A stretch of 64,000 nt of DNA, from contig NZ_SODF01000001.1 in NCBI RefSeq assembly GCF_004365875.1, positions 310,001 through 374,000 on the forward strand. The letters run 5' to 3'. A program made the position numbers and the translations under genes. The DNA is from Kribbella kalugense. GTDB lineage: Bacteria > Actinomycetota > Actinomycetes > Propionibacteriales > Kribbellaceae. This document shows positions 8,007-15,310 of the stretch, piece by piece; the first letter of the stretch is position 1; every line of letters begins with the position of its first letter. The notes below the pieces were generated by a model. The model was not told where the DNA came from, did no database searches, and saw only the letters and a list, made by a program, of their open reading frames with translations.

Positions 8007-9446
8007 ATGATGCCCACCGTGACCGGACCACAACGCGAGCTCGCGCAGGTGCCGTCGGACGTTGAACCGGCCGTCGCCGGGCTGACCGTTGGGCTCGGTG
8101 GGCCGACCGGGCGGTTCGCCCGGCTCAGCTCGTCGTGGTGGACGCCGCTGCGGATCGCGCTTGCCGTGTGCACGATCACCTTCGGGCTCGGCGTACTGCA
8201 GAAGGCGCCCTGTATGGAGGCCGGCTGGGATCGGCAGAGCTGGCGGCCGTTCAAGGCGCTGTGCTACTCCGACATCGGGTTCCTCTACCAGGAGCGCGGT
8301 TTCGCCGAGGGCAACCGGCCGTTCCTCGACACCGGCAACTACCCGGTGCTCGAGTACCCGGTGCTGACCGGTGGGTTCATGGAGGTCGCGGCGCAGATCA
8401 CCTGGCTGATCACCGGCGACCCGAAGAAGGACCTGACCGTCGAGCAGAAGCGCGACACGGCCGGCGTGTTCTTCCTGGTCAACATGGTGATGTTGTTCCT
8501 CTGTGCGCTGATCATCGTCGGCCTGACCGTCGCGACGGCACGCGGAGTCGCGACACGTCCGGGCGCGGCGCGTGGACAGCCGCTGAACGCCTTGTACGTC
8601 GCTGCGGCACCGGTGCTCGCACTCACGTCGACGATCAACTGGGACTTGTTCGCGGTCGCGCTGACGGCCGGGGCGATGTTCGCGTGGTCGCGCGGCAAAC
8701 CGGTGTGGTTCGGCATATTGCTCGGGCTGGGGACGGCGGCGAAGTTCTATCCGTTCCTGCTGCTCGGGCCGTTGCTCATCGTCTGCATCCGAGGCCGGAA
8801 GATCTGGCCGTGGATCCAGGCGCTGGTGGCGACAGCGGTCGCGTGGGGTCTGGTGAACGCGCCGATCTACCTGCTGGCGAAGAACGAGTGGCTGTCGTTC
8901 TGGCAGTTCAACGATCAGCGGGAGAGCGACTACGGCTCGATCTGGTACGTCCTCAAGCTCGCCAACCACGAGGTCAAGAACGTCAACCAGCTCAACATCG
9001 TGATCTTCGCCGGCCTGTGCCTGTCGATCGCGATCCTCGGGTTGATGGCGCCGAGACCACCTCGCTTCGCACAGCTCGCGTTCCTGGTCGTCGCGGCGTT
9101 CCTGCTGATCAACAAGGTCTACTCGCCGCAGTACGTGCTGTGGCTGCTGCCGCTGGTCGCACTGGCCCGGCCGAGACTCCGCGACTGGCTGATCTGGCAG
9201 GCCTGTGAATGCTTCTACTGGATGCTGGTCTGGATGCATCTCGCCCAGTTCCTGGCGCCTGGGAATCCGCAGGTGCCCGACCGGATCTACTGGTTCTCGG
9301 TGATCCTCCGGATGGCCGGCACGCTGTGGCTGATGCTGGTGGTCGCCCGCGACATCCTGCTCCCGGAGAAGGATCCGGTCCGCCAGGGTGACCTCGTGGA
9401 CGACCCGTCCGACGGTGTGCGTTCCGGCGTACTAGCACCGGCCTGA
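8007..9446 (+). CDS. Membrane GT-C glycosyltransferase (GT87/DUF2029-like)
   Basis: A 479-residue polytopic membrane protein with about ten hydrophobic segments. An extracytoplasmic loop after the first helix includes KALCYSDIGFLYQERGF and TGNYPVLEYPVLTGG; the acidic residue in YSDI fits the GT-C position expected to bind a polyprenyl-phosphate sugar donor. Motifs AKFYPFLLLGPL and NKVYSPQYVLWLLPL are typical of the GT87/DUF2029 group related to actinobacterial mannosyltransferases. ATG 8007 or 8010 both follow a TAGGAG ribosome binding site. Together with the upstream GT-B gene it probably serves cell-envelope polysaccharide assembly. Confidence 0.8.
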   Translation: MMPTVTGPQRELAQVPSDVEPAVAGLTVGLGGPTGRFARLSSSWWTPLRIALAVCTITFGLGVLQKAPCMEAGWDRQSWRPFKALCYSDIGFLYQERGFAEGNRPFLDTGNYPVLEYPVLTGGFMEVAAQITWLITGDPKKDLTVEQKRDTAGVFFLVNMVMLFLCALIIVGLTVATARGVATRPGAARGQPLNALYVAAAPVLALTSTINWDLFAVALTAGAMFAWSRGKPVWFGILLGLGTAAKFYPFLLLGPLLIVCIRGRKIWPWIQALVATAVAWGLVNAPIYLLAKNEWLSFWQFNDQRESDYGSIWYVLKLANHEVKNVNQLNIVIFAGLCLSIAILGLMAPRPPRFAQLAFLVVAAFLLINKVYSPQYVLWLLPLVALARPRLRDWLIWQACECFYWMLVWMHLAQFLAPGNPQVPDRIYWFSVILRMAGTLWLMLVVARDILLPEKDPVRQGDLVDDPSDGVRSGVLAPA

Positions 9447-9519
9447 TGAATGTCTACTAACTAGATCATATTTCGAGACATCAGCAGCGGGCGGTCGCGC
9501 GGGATCTACCGTCGGTGTC

Positions 9520-9780
9520 ATGAGGCCGACGCTGACCGTGATCGTGGATCCCGCCGACCGCTGGATGAGCCGGGCCGCGTGTATCGGTCAGGCTCCGGCG
9601 TACGACGAGAGCGCGTCCCGCTGGGAGCAGCGCAAGGCCCGCGAGTTGTGCCTGAAGACGTGCCCGGTGCTGGCTGAGTGCCGCGAGTGGGCCCGGCGGA
9701 CGAAGTACACCGGAACGGCCGCCGGCGAGACCCTGCTCTACGGGCGTCGCCGCGGCCATCCGGAGTCGGCTGCGAGTTAG
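9520..9780 (+). CDS. Divergent WhiB-like (Wbl) protein
   Basis: An 86-residue protein with the four-cysteine WhiB layout: C21, C44, C48 and C54, with CPVLAEC as in Wbl proteins that bind a 4Fe-4S cluster and act with the primary sigma factor. Two features are unusual. The middle cysteines are spaced CxxxC (CLKTC) rather than the normal CxxC, and the G-[VI]-W-G-G turn is replaced by TGTAAGETLLYGRRRG. The basic tail resembles the DNA-contacting end of the family. A TACCGT box (9507-9512) lies 7 nt before the ATG, so the mRNA is probably leaderless. The stop overlaps that of the convergent ATP-grasp gene. Confidence 0.8.
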   Translation: MRPTLTVIVDPADRWMSRAACIGQAPAYDESASRWEQRKARELCLKTCPVLAECREWARRTKYTGTAAGETLLYGRRRGHPESAAS

Positions 9781-10625
9781 AGGCGGGCGGCGACCGCTGC
9801 GGCGAGCTTGTCGACGGCCTGCGGGTACTGCGGGAAGAACAGCTCCGGCTCGATCAGCTCGACCTCCATCAGCAGGAAGCGGCCGTTGACGACCACGCCG
9901 TCGATGCGGGCGTACGTCGGTGTCGGGCCGACTGCCTCGAGGGCGGTCCGGGCGCCGTCGAGGACGACTGGAGTCGGGTCGGTCGGCGTCACGGTGCCGC
10001 CGAAGTCGCTCTGGACGCGGAAGTCGCCTGCGGCCGCACGCTTGATCACCGCGTGGGTGAACTCGCCCTCGACGAAGATCAGCGACCACTCGCCGTCCGC
10101 GACGATCTCGGGCTGGAACGGCTGCACGAGGTACACGATCTCGGGCAGCTCGGCCAGCGCCTGATCGAGCTCGGTCGAGCCCGCGACGCCGCGGACGGTG
10201 TGCAACGCGGTCGCGCCGACGGTCGGCTTGACCACGATCTCCTGCCCGTCGAGCCCGCTGACCACCTCGTGCAGGCACGCGCCGGCCGCGACCTGGGACG
10301 GGACGATCGCGACACCACGCTCGCGCAGCTCGAGCAGGTACCGCTTGTCGCCGTTCCAGCGGACCAGACCGGAGTCGTTCAGCACGGGTACGCCGGCCTT
10401 GTCGAGGCGGGCGAGCCACTCGGTGAACTCGTCGTACCGCCGGTGGTAGTCCCAGACCGAGCGGAGCAGGACCGCGTCGTACGCCGACCAGTCGACGGAC
10501 GGGTCGGTCCAGACCTCGGCCACCGGGTCGAGGCCGGCGGTACGGAGGGCGTCGACGAGCGGGAGGTCGGTCGGAGGTAACTCAGCGTGCTCGGCCGAGG
10601 TTGCGAGGGCGATGCGTTTCGTCAC
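9777..10625 (-). CDS. ATP-grasp family protein (RimK/DcsG-like)
   Basis: A 282-residue cytosolic ATP-grasp protein. The N-terminal domain contains WSAYDAVLLRSVWDYHRRYDEF, similar to the start of DcsG-type cyclo-ligases. The ATP-binding region includes NGDKRYLLELRERGVAIVPS, GQEIVVKPTVGATA and VQPFQPEI, ending with the metal-binding region NGRFLLMEVELIEPELFF. Such enzymes couple a carboxylate to an amine or similar nucleophile using ATP. The actual substrates are unknown, and no partner biosynthetic genes are adjacent. The GTG start lies inside the 3' end of the upstream mannosyltransferase-like gene (44-bp overlap), so coexpression is likely. Confidence 0.82.
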   Translation of the reverse strand: MTKRIALATSAEHAELPPTDLPLVDALRTAGLDPVAEVWTDPSVDWSAYDAVLLRSVWDYHRRYDEFTEWLARLDKAGVPVLNDSGLVRWNGDKRYLLELRERGVAIVPSQVAAGACLHEVVSGLDGQEIVVKPTVGATALHTVRGVAGSTELDQALAELPEIVYLVQPFQPEIVADGEWSLIFVEGEFTHAVIKRAAAGDFRVQSDFGGTVTPTDPTPVVLDGARTALEAVGPTPTYARIDGVVVNGRFLLMEVELIEPELFFPQYPQAVDKLAAAVAARL

Positions 10626-11925
10626 GCTCGCCAGTGTTGGCAGGGAGGGGTGCTGTGGTCAAACCTGATTTGGCAACGAGTTGGTGACGGATCGTGATAG
10701 CCGTGACAACGATGACGGCGGCGGCGAGGTAGATCAGGCCCTGCCGGGTGTCGTGGCCGAAGCTGGCGTAGGCGAGGTACGACGCGAGCGGTACGGCGAT
10801 CCACTCGGGCCGGCGGGCGAGGGCGGCGAGCGCGATCAACGGCAGGCCGTACCAGGGGTACGTCGGGGTGGCGATCAGCAGCGCGGCGCCGTACAGCCAG
10901 CAGCAGGTGAGGGCGATCGGGTCGCGTCTGGTCCGGTGGAAGGCGAGCGCGGCGAGGGCGAGCGCGAGGACCGCGGCGGCGACCTGACGGGCCTCAGGAG
11001 GCAACAGGAGCGCGAGAATCGCCGATCTCGAGCTGCCGTCGTCGAACCCTTCCTGGTTGAGGTAGCCGGGCAGGAACCCGAGTACCAAGGTGCCGACGGC
11101 AAGGACGTGCGGGACGTACGAGGCGAGGAAGGTGCCGATGGCAACTATCGGTCGGCGGCCGCGGAATGCGGGGAGTAACAGGAGTGGGAGGAGCTTGACG
11201 CTGCCGGCGGCGCCGAGCAGTACGGCGGCGAGTTTCGGCCGTCGGGCGGTGAGGATGACGGCGGCGGTGACGAGGAGGGCCGCGAGTACGTCGACGTGGG
11301 CCGCGTTGCTCGCTTCCATGGCGACGATCGGTGACCAACCCCACAAGGCGGCCCAGCGAGGATTCTGCACGGCGAGTAGCCAGGCGAGTGCGATCGCGAG
11401 CAACGCGGCCGCGATCTGGAGACCTAGGGTGCCGGCGGACCACGGGGTGAAGAGCGCGACCACGGTGAAGTAGGCCTGTGCCACCGGGGGATAGATGGTC
11501 GGCACGAACGGCCGGTTGATCCGCGTCCGGGGATCGTCGACCGGATTCTTCGGAGTTTGTTCTGTCACCCCTGACTTCTCGGAAGGTGACAAACCTGGAA
11601 ACAGCACGGGATCCCGCAGCTGCGCCAGCGAGTCGTCCAACGGGACCCGCGCGTACGGCGAATGGCCGGATAGCTGGACCCGTCCGTCCCAGACGTAGCG
11701 ATAGGCATCCGTGCTGGTGATCGGCGCCTGCGTCAGCCCCGGCACCTGACACAACGCCGCGACAGCCACCACCGCCCCGACACTCAACCCCCGCCCAAAC
11801 CGCCACACGACGGCACCAACCACAACAGTCCCAACCACCAGCACCACATTCGCCCACCACCCAACCCGCGCCGCCGCAACAGCCCCCACAACAACCCCAA
11901 CCGCCAAACCCCCAACCCCAACCAC
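10582..11925 (-). CDS. MptB-like polyprenyl-P-mannose mannosyltransferase, start uncertain
   Basis: A polytopic GT-C membrane protein. The motif DAYRYVWDGRVQLSGHSPYA matches the first loop of MptB/DUF2029-type alpha-1,6-mannosyltransferases, with INRPFVPTIYPPVAQAYF, AHVDVLAALL and TPTYPWYGLPLIALA later. At least nine further hydrophobic segments follow. Homology begins only in the hydrophobic stretch around 11,900, so GTG 11925 is proposed. The frame stays open to 12420, but upstream it translates intergenic repeats in shifting registers and is not protein-like. The N-terminal DNA is extremely G-rich on the coding strand. It likely transfers mannose from a polyprenyl-phosphate donor outside the membrane. 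Confidence 0.75.
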   Translation of the reverse strand: MVGVGGLAVGVVVGAVAAARVGWWANVVLVVGTVVVGAVVWRFGRGLSVGAVVAVAALCQVPGLTQAPITSTDAYRYVWDGRVQLSGHSPYARVPLDDSLAQLRDPVLFPGLSPSEKSGVTEQTPKNPVDDPRTRINRPFVPTIYPPVAQAYFTVVALFTPWSAGTLGLQIAAALLAIALAWLLAVQNPRWAALWGWSPIVAMEASNAAHVDVLAALLVTAAVILTARRPKLAAVLLGAAGSVKLLPLLLLPAFRGRRPIVAIGTFLASYVPHVLAVGTLVLGFLPGYLNQEGFDDGSSRSAILALLLPPEARQVAAAVLALALAALAFHRTRRDPIALTCCWLYGAALLIATPTYPWYGLPLIALAALARRPEWIAVPLASYLAYASFGHDTRQGLIYLAAAVIVVTAITIRHQLVAKSGLTTAPLPANTGERDETHRPRNLGRAR

Positions 11926-11988
11926 CCGCCCCCAACGCCCGCCGCCGCTACCGCGACCGCCGCCGGCCAAGGCCCACCATGGCCGACC

Positions 11989-12041
11989 TTGTGCACCGCC
12001 GGCGTACGGCGAGCGCGCGCTCATGCGCCAACCGTGCACAA
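11989..12041. repeat. 53-bp inverted-repeat element, copy 1
   Basis: Begins TTGTGCAC and ends GTGCACAA, with an interior containing GCCGGCGTACGGCGAG and GCTCATGCGCCAAC. It is exactly 53 bp, like copies 2-4. Unlike the others it is preceded by GACC rather than GACT. Confidence 0.85.
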
Positions 12042-12092
12042 CGTCGCCAACCGCGCGACCTCGCCGACCGCCGCCCCGGCCTTGGGCTGACT

Positions 12093-12145
12093 TTGTGCAC
12101 CGCCGGCGTACGGCGAGCACGCGCTCGTGCGCCAACCGTGCACAA
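12093..12145. repeat. 53-bp inverted-repeat element, copy 2
   Basis: Same TTGTGCAC/GTGCACAA ends and 53-bp length as copy 1. The conserved context extends outward: GGGCTGAC before and CGTGACCAACCGCC after, so the repeated unit is nearer 75 bp for copies 2 and 3. Confidence 0.87.
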
Positions 12146-12221
12146 CGTGACCAACCGCCCGACCCCGGCGCGCGCCGGGCTCGGCCGCCGCCACGCCCGC
12201 CATCGGCAACCAGGGCTGACT

Positions 12222-12274
12222 TTGTGCACCGCTGGCGTACGGCGAGCACGCGCTCATGCGCCAACCGTGCACAA
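12222..12274. repeat. 53-bp inverted-repeat element, copy 3
   Basis: Same ends and length. It is nearly identical to copy 2, including the flanks GGGCTGAC and CGTGACCAACCGCC. Confidence 0.87.
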
Positions 12275-12367
12275 CGTGACCAACCGCCCGGCCTCGCCGA
12301 CCGCCGCCCCGACCGCCGCCCCGACCGCCGTCGTCGACCGGGGTCGCGGCGCGGGCTTGGGGTGACT

Positions 12368-12420
12368 TTGTGCACGGTTGCCGTACGGCGAGGGCGGGTT
12401 TGTGCGCCACCGGTGCACAA
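12368..12420. repeat. 53-bp inverted-repeat element, copy 4 (divergent interior)
   Basis: Same 8-bp ends and 53-bp length, but the interior differs (GGTTGCCGTACGGCGAGGGC) and contains a perfect GCCGTACGGC palindrome. The terminal repeat extends to ACTTTGTGCAC/GTGCACAAAGT, 11 bp, the most symmetrical of the four. Confidence 0.83.
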
Positions 12421-12588
12421 AGTGGCCGATCGCGGAAGCGCGGCGGGGCGAGCGGGCGCCGGAGTCGTCGACCGAGGCTCTGGGGTGGCGGGGGAGAGGG
12501 CGGCGGTCGCGCGAAGGGTTACGGAGGGAGGGGTGGTCTGGGGAAGGGCTGCGGAGGGGAGGGCGGCGGGGTGGGGGGTTGTTGGGCA

Positions 12589-13842
12589 TTAGGCGGTCCG
12601 GCGGAGGGTTAGGAAGGCTCGGTGGCCGGCTCGCCAGTCTTCGGTGGGGTGGAGGCGGGCGGTGCGGGCGTGCCTGATCAGGGCGCGCGTTCCGACTCTT
12701 GCCCAGGGCAACGGAGTGGAGCGGCGGCCGGTGGAGCTGCGCAGGACGATCGGGTCGGTGTCGTCGAGGTCGTCGTCCGGGTCGACCTCGACCAGGACGA
12801 GCCCGTCCGGGCGGACCAGTTCGGCGCACCGGCGAAGCAGGTCGACCGGATCGCCCCCGATCCCGATGTTGCCGTCCATCAGCAGCACGCTGCCCCAGCG
12901 GCCCTCTCCCGGCAACCGTTCTTGCACCGGGCGATGCAGCGCGGGCGCGCCACGTGACGTGGTCAGCGAGATCGCACGTGGCGACACATCGACGCCGAGC
13001 GCAGGGATCCCGCGTTCGGCGAGCGCAGTCACGATCCGTCCAGGTCCGCAGCCGATGTCGAGTACGGGCCCTTCGCAACGGCTCAAGGCGAGCCGGTCCA
13101 CCTCGTCCGCAGGCGCAGTCCAGCGATCTAGCTCCGACAGCGTCGGCACGGTCCGTCCATCGGTGCCGGTGGCAACGACTCTCGCCGTACCGCCGAGGGC
13201 CTGCTCGAACAGCAATCCCGGGTGAGCCGCATGCTGCAGCCGCCGATACAACCGCGACACACGCAACGAAGGGAACTCGGCCGCGAGGTACGCCGCGTCC
13301 CGAGGCGTGTCCATGTCGCGCAACGTCGGCAACATCCGCACGCGCAGACCCAAGGCGCGCAACCGCCGCAGCTGATCGATTCCGGTGTGATCGGTCGACA
13401 TCGGTACGCCGACGAGCGCGCGACGATCCGGTTTTCGTAGCCCGAGGCACCAATACCCGCCATCCTCGGTCAGCCCGAGCACCGCGTCGTACCCGGACCA
13501 ATGGAAGCCGAGCAGTTCGGGCCGGAGCTGCGGCGTGTCCATCCCGACGAGCAGCATCGGCGTGCCGTCGTACGCGTCCTCGAAAGCAGCCGCGAGCCGT
13601 TCGTCGAGACCGTCGCCGCGCTGCCCGACGACCTCGAACCCATCCGGCAGCCACGGCCCCGGATCACCGTCGAGCGCGATGACCCGCCGGGACGCAGGAG
13701 CCGCGCGGACCGTCGTGAGCGTGTCGACCAGCGACGCCCGGGCCAGCGCCGCCGCCTCTTGCGCGGTGAACTCGCTCTGCAGCCGGGTCTTCACCCGCCC
13801 CGGCACCGGCTCCTTCGCGATGACGATCAGCGTCCCCTTCAC
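12589..13842 (-). CDS. Fused DUF2064 (CofC-like) glycosyltransferase and SAM methyltransferase
   Basis: A 417-residue two-domain protein. Residues 1-205 are a nucleotidyl/glycosyltransferase-A fold of the DUF2064/TIGR04282 type: GTLIVIAKEPVPGRVKTRL, then LLVGMDTPQL and AVLGLTEDGGYWCLGL. Residues 215-417 form a class I SAM methyltransferase with motif I GPVLDIGCGPGRIVTALAER and LLMDGNIGIGGDP. These two functions are usually separate adjacent genes in actinobacteria, so this looks like a fusion. GTG 13842 overlaps the GT2 stop (GTGA), indicating coupling. The pathway is unknown; lipid or small-molecule glycosylation is plausible. The stop abuts the G-rich non-coding tract. Confidence 0.83.
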   Translation of the reverse strand: MKGTLIVIAKEPVPGRVKTRLQSEFTAQEAAALARASLVDTLTTVRAAPASRRVIALDGDPGPWLPDGFEVVGQRGDGLDERLAAAFEDAYDGTPMLLVGMDTPQLRPELLGFHWSGYDAVLGLTEDGGYWCLGLRKPDRRALVGVPMSTDHTGIDQLRRLRALGLRVRMLPTLRDMDTPRDAAYLAAEFPSLRVSRLYRRLQHAAHPGLLFEQALGGTARVVATGTDGRTVPTLSELDRWTAPADEVDRLALSRCEGPVLDIGCGPGRIVTALAERGIPALGVDVSPRAISLTTSRGAPALHRPVQERLPGEGRWGSVLLMDGNIGIGGDPVDLLRRCAELVRPDGLVLVEVDPDDDLDDTDPIVLRSSTGRRSTPLPWARVGTRALIRHARTARLHPTEDWRAGHRAFLTLRRTA

Positions 13843-14489
13843 CGCGCAAGGACCTTCGACATGTCGAGCACGGCGCGGGCCGCACCTAGTGGCGTCCCCG
13901 TCACCTTCGAACGCCCCGAGCGAGGTAGATAGTCGACGTCCACCTCGGCGATCCGCCAGCCCGCGTCGGCCGCCCTGACGACGGTTTCCAACGGGTATCC
14001 GGACCGTCGATCGGTCAGCCCGAGCTCGAGGAGTGCGGTACGCCGGGCCGCGCGCATCGGACCGAGATCGTGCAGCGCAACGCCGGTACGGCGCCTGATC
14101 CGCCGGGACAACTCGACGTTGGCCAGTCGGAGATGCCACGACCAGGCGCCCCGCGACACGGCGCGCCGGCGTCCGACGACCAGATCTGCACGGCCCGCAA
14201 GGACAGGCGCCGTGACCCGGATCAGCTGCCGAGGGTCGAGTGACGCGTCGGCATCCATCACCGCGACGACGTCCGCCTCGGCCGCCTCCAGACCGGCGTG
14301 ACAAGCAGCGCCGTACCCCTTCACCTCACAGCCGACGACGGTTGCGCCCAGCCGGGCGGCGATCTCGGGTGAGCCGTCGGTGGAGCCGTTGTCGACGACG
14401 ATGGCGCGGACTCCGGGCGGCAGTCGTTCGAGGATCCAGGGCAGGGCGGCCGCCTCGTTCAGGCACGGCAGGACGAGATCGACGGACAT
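13839..14489 (-). CDS. Glycosyltransferase family 2
   Basis: A 216-residue GT-A enzyme. The donor-binding start is VDLVLPCLNEAAALPWILE, followed by AIVVDNGSTDGSPEIAARLG, and DVVAVMDADASLDP supplies the DxD metal/nucleotide motif. There is no C-terminal membrane helix, so it is probably soluble. A TACCGT -10 box on the minus strand (14501-14496) lies 6 nt before the ATG, indicating a leaderless transcript. It is coupled to the DUF2064-methyltransferase fusion by a GTGA overlap. It is divergent from a two-component system; GT2, DUF2064, methyltransferase, epimerase and two-component genes recur as neighbours in actinobacteria, but acceptor and product are not known here. Confidence 0.87.
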   Translation of the reverse strand: MSVDLVLPCLNEAAALPWILERLPPGVRAIVVDNGSTDGSPEIAARLGATVVGCEVKGYGAACHAGLEAAEADVVAVMDADASLDPRQLIRVTAPVLAGRADLVVGRRRAVSRGAWSWHLRLANVELSRRIRRRTGVALHDLGPMRAARRTALLELGLTDRRSGYPLETVVRAADAGWRIAEVDVDYLPRSGRSKVTGTPLGAARAVLDMSKVLAR

Positions 14490-14611
14490 TCTTCGACGGT
14501 AAGGACGAACGCGGGCCGGTGGTTGCCGAACACGACTACGGATCGCTTACGGCGTGCTCCGTTCCGGTGCTGCTGTGACCTGGTGCCGACCGGACGATCT
14601 AGGCTCTGAAC

Positions 14612-15310
14612 GTGGCTACTCGTGTGCTCGTGGTCGACGACGACCCGACCGTTTCCAACGTCGTCTCGGCGTACCTGACCAAGGCCGGGTACGACGCCCG
14701 CGTGGTCGCGGACGGCGTCTCGGCGGTCGAGGTGTGGCAGCAGTGGAAGCCGTCGGTCGTCGTACTGGACGTGATGCTGCCCGGACTGTCCGGTCTCGAG
14801 GTACTGCGCCGGATGCGCGCGGCCGATGACGGGGCGGCGGTGATCATGCTGTCCGCACGTGGCGAGGAAGAGGATCGGCTGGTCGGGCTCGAGGTCGGCG
14901 CGGACGACTACGTGGTGAAGCCGTTCAGTCCGCGGGAGCTGACGTTGCGGGTCCAGGCGATGGTTCGCCGCGAGGAACGGCTCGCAGGCCTCGACCTGAC
15001 GCCGACCAAGCTGAGCGCGGGGCCGGTCACGGTGGACACCGCGGCGCGGCGCGCGGATCTCAACGGGGAGGAACTGTCGCTGACCCACCGGGAGTTCGAT
15101 CTGCTCGCCTACCTGGTGTCGCATGCCGGCAAGGCGTACACCAAGGCCGAGTTGCTGCGACGCGTGTGGGGCTGGGACTTCGGTGACTCGTCGACGGTCA
15201 CGGTGCATGTACGGCGGTTGCGGGAGAAGATCGAGGCGGATCCGTCGGACCCGAAGCTCGTGCTGACCGTGCCCCGGACCGGCTACCTGTTCGCGGGCGA
15301 CGCGTCATGA
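14612..15310 (+). CDS. OmpR/PhoB-type response regulator
   Basis: A 232-residue two-domain regulator. The receiver domain (about 4-118) has the acidic pocket DDD near residue 10, phospho-acceptor D53 in VVLDVMLPG, and Lys in VVKPFSP. The winged-helix DNA-binding domain (about 135-230) includes LTHREFDLLAYLVSHAG and VTVHVRRLREKIE. TAGGCT (14600-14605) is 6 nt before the GTG start with no ribosome binding site, so it is probably leaderless. The stop overlaps the sensor kinase start (ATGA), so the two form an operon. Control of the flanking glycosyltransferase and epimerase genes is possible but unproven. Confidence 0.93.
   Translation: MATRVLVVDDDPTVSNVVSAYLTKAGYDARVVADGVSAVEVWQQWKPSVVVLDVMLPGLSGLEVLRRMRAADDGAAVIMLSARGEEEDRLVGLEVGADDYVVKPFSPRELTLRVQAMVRREERLAGLDLTPTKLSAGPVTVDTAARRADLNGEELSLTHREFDLLAYLVSHAGKAYTKAELLRRVWGWDFGDSSTVTVHVRRLREKIEADPSDPKLVLTVPRTGYLFAGDAS

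Larger units (their letters stand above)
11926..12588. other. 663-bp non-coding tract with repeats and G-rich flanks
   Basis: No convincing gene is present here. The centre (11989-12420) holds four copies of a 53-bp inverted-repeat element. The flanks have opposite strand skew: runs of G lie on the minus strand at about 11880-11950 and on the plus strand at about 12485-12588. Both contain several GGG/GGGG runs close enough to form G-quadruplexes. Frames stay open through the region only because of base composition. Confidence 0.7.

Noticed and set aside
11926-12420. Open frame extending the MptB-like gene upstream to 12420
   Set aside because: It translates the 53-bp repeats in different registers into Arg/Gly/Ser-rich sequence unrelated to the family, so the gene start was placed at 11925.
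11989-12420. Integron attC sites or a CRISPR array
   Set aside because: Spacers are irregular (51-93 bp), ends are TTGTGCAC/GTGCACAA rather than the RYYYAAC/GTTRRRY core sites of attC, copy 4 has a different interior, and no integrase or cas gene is present.
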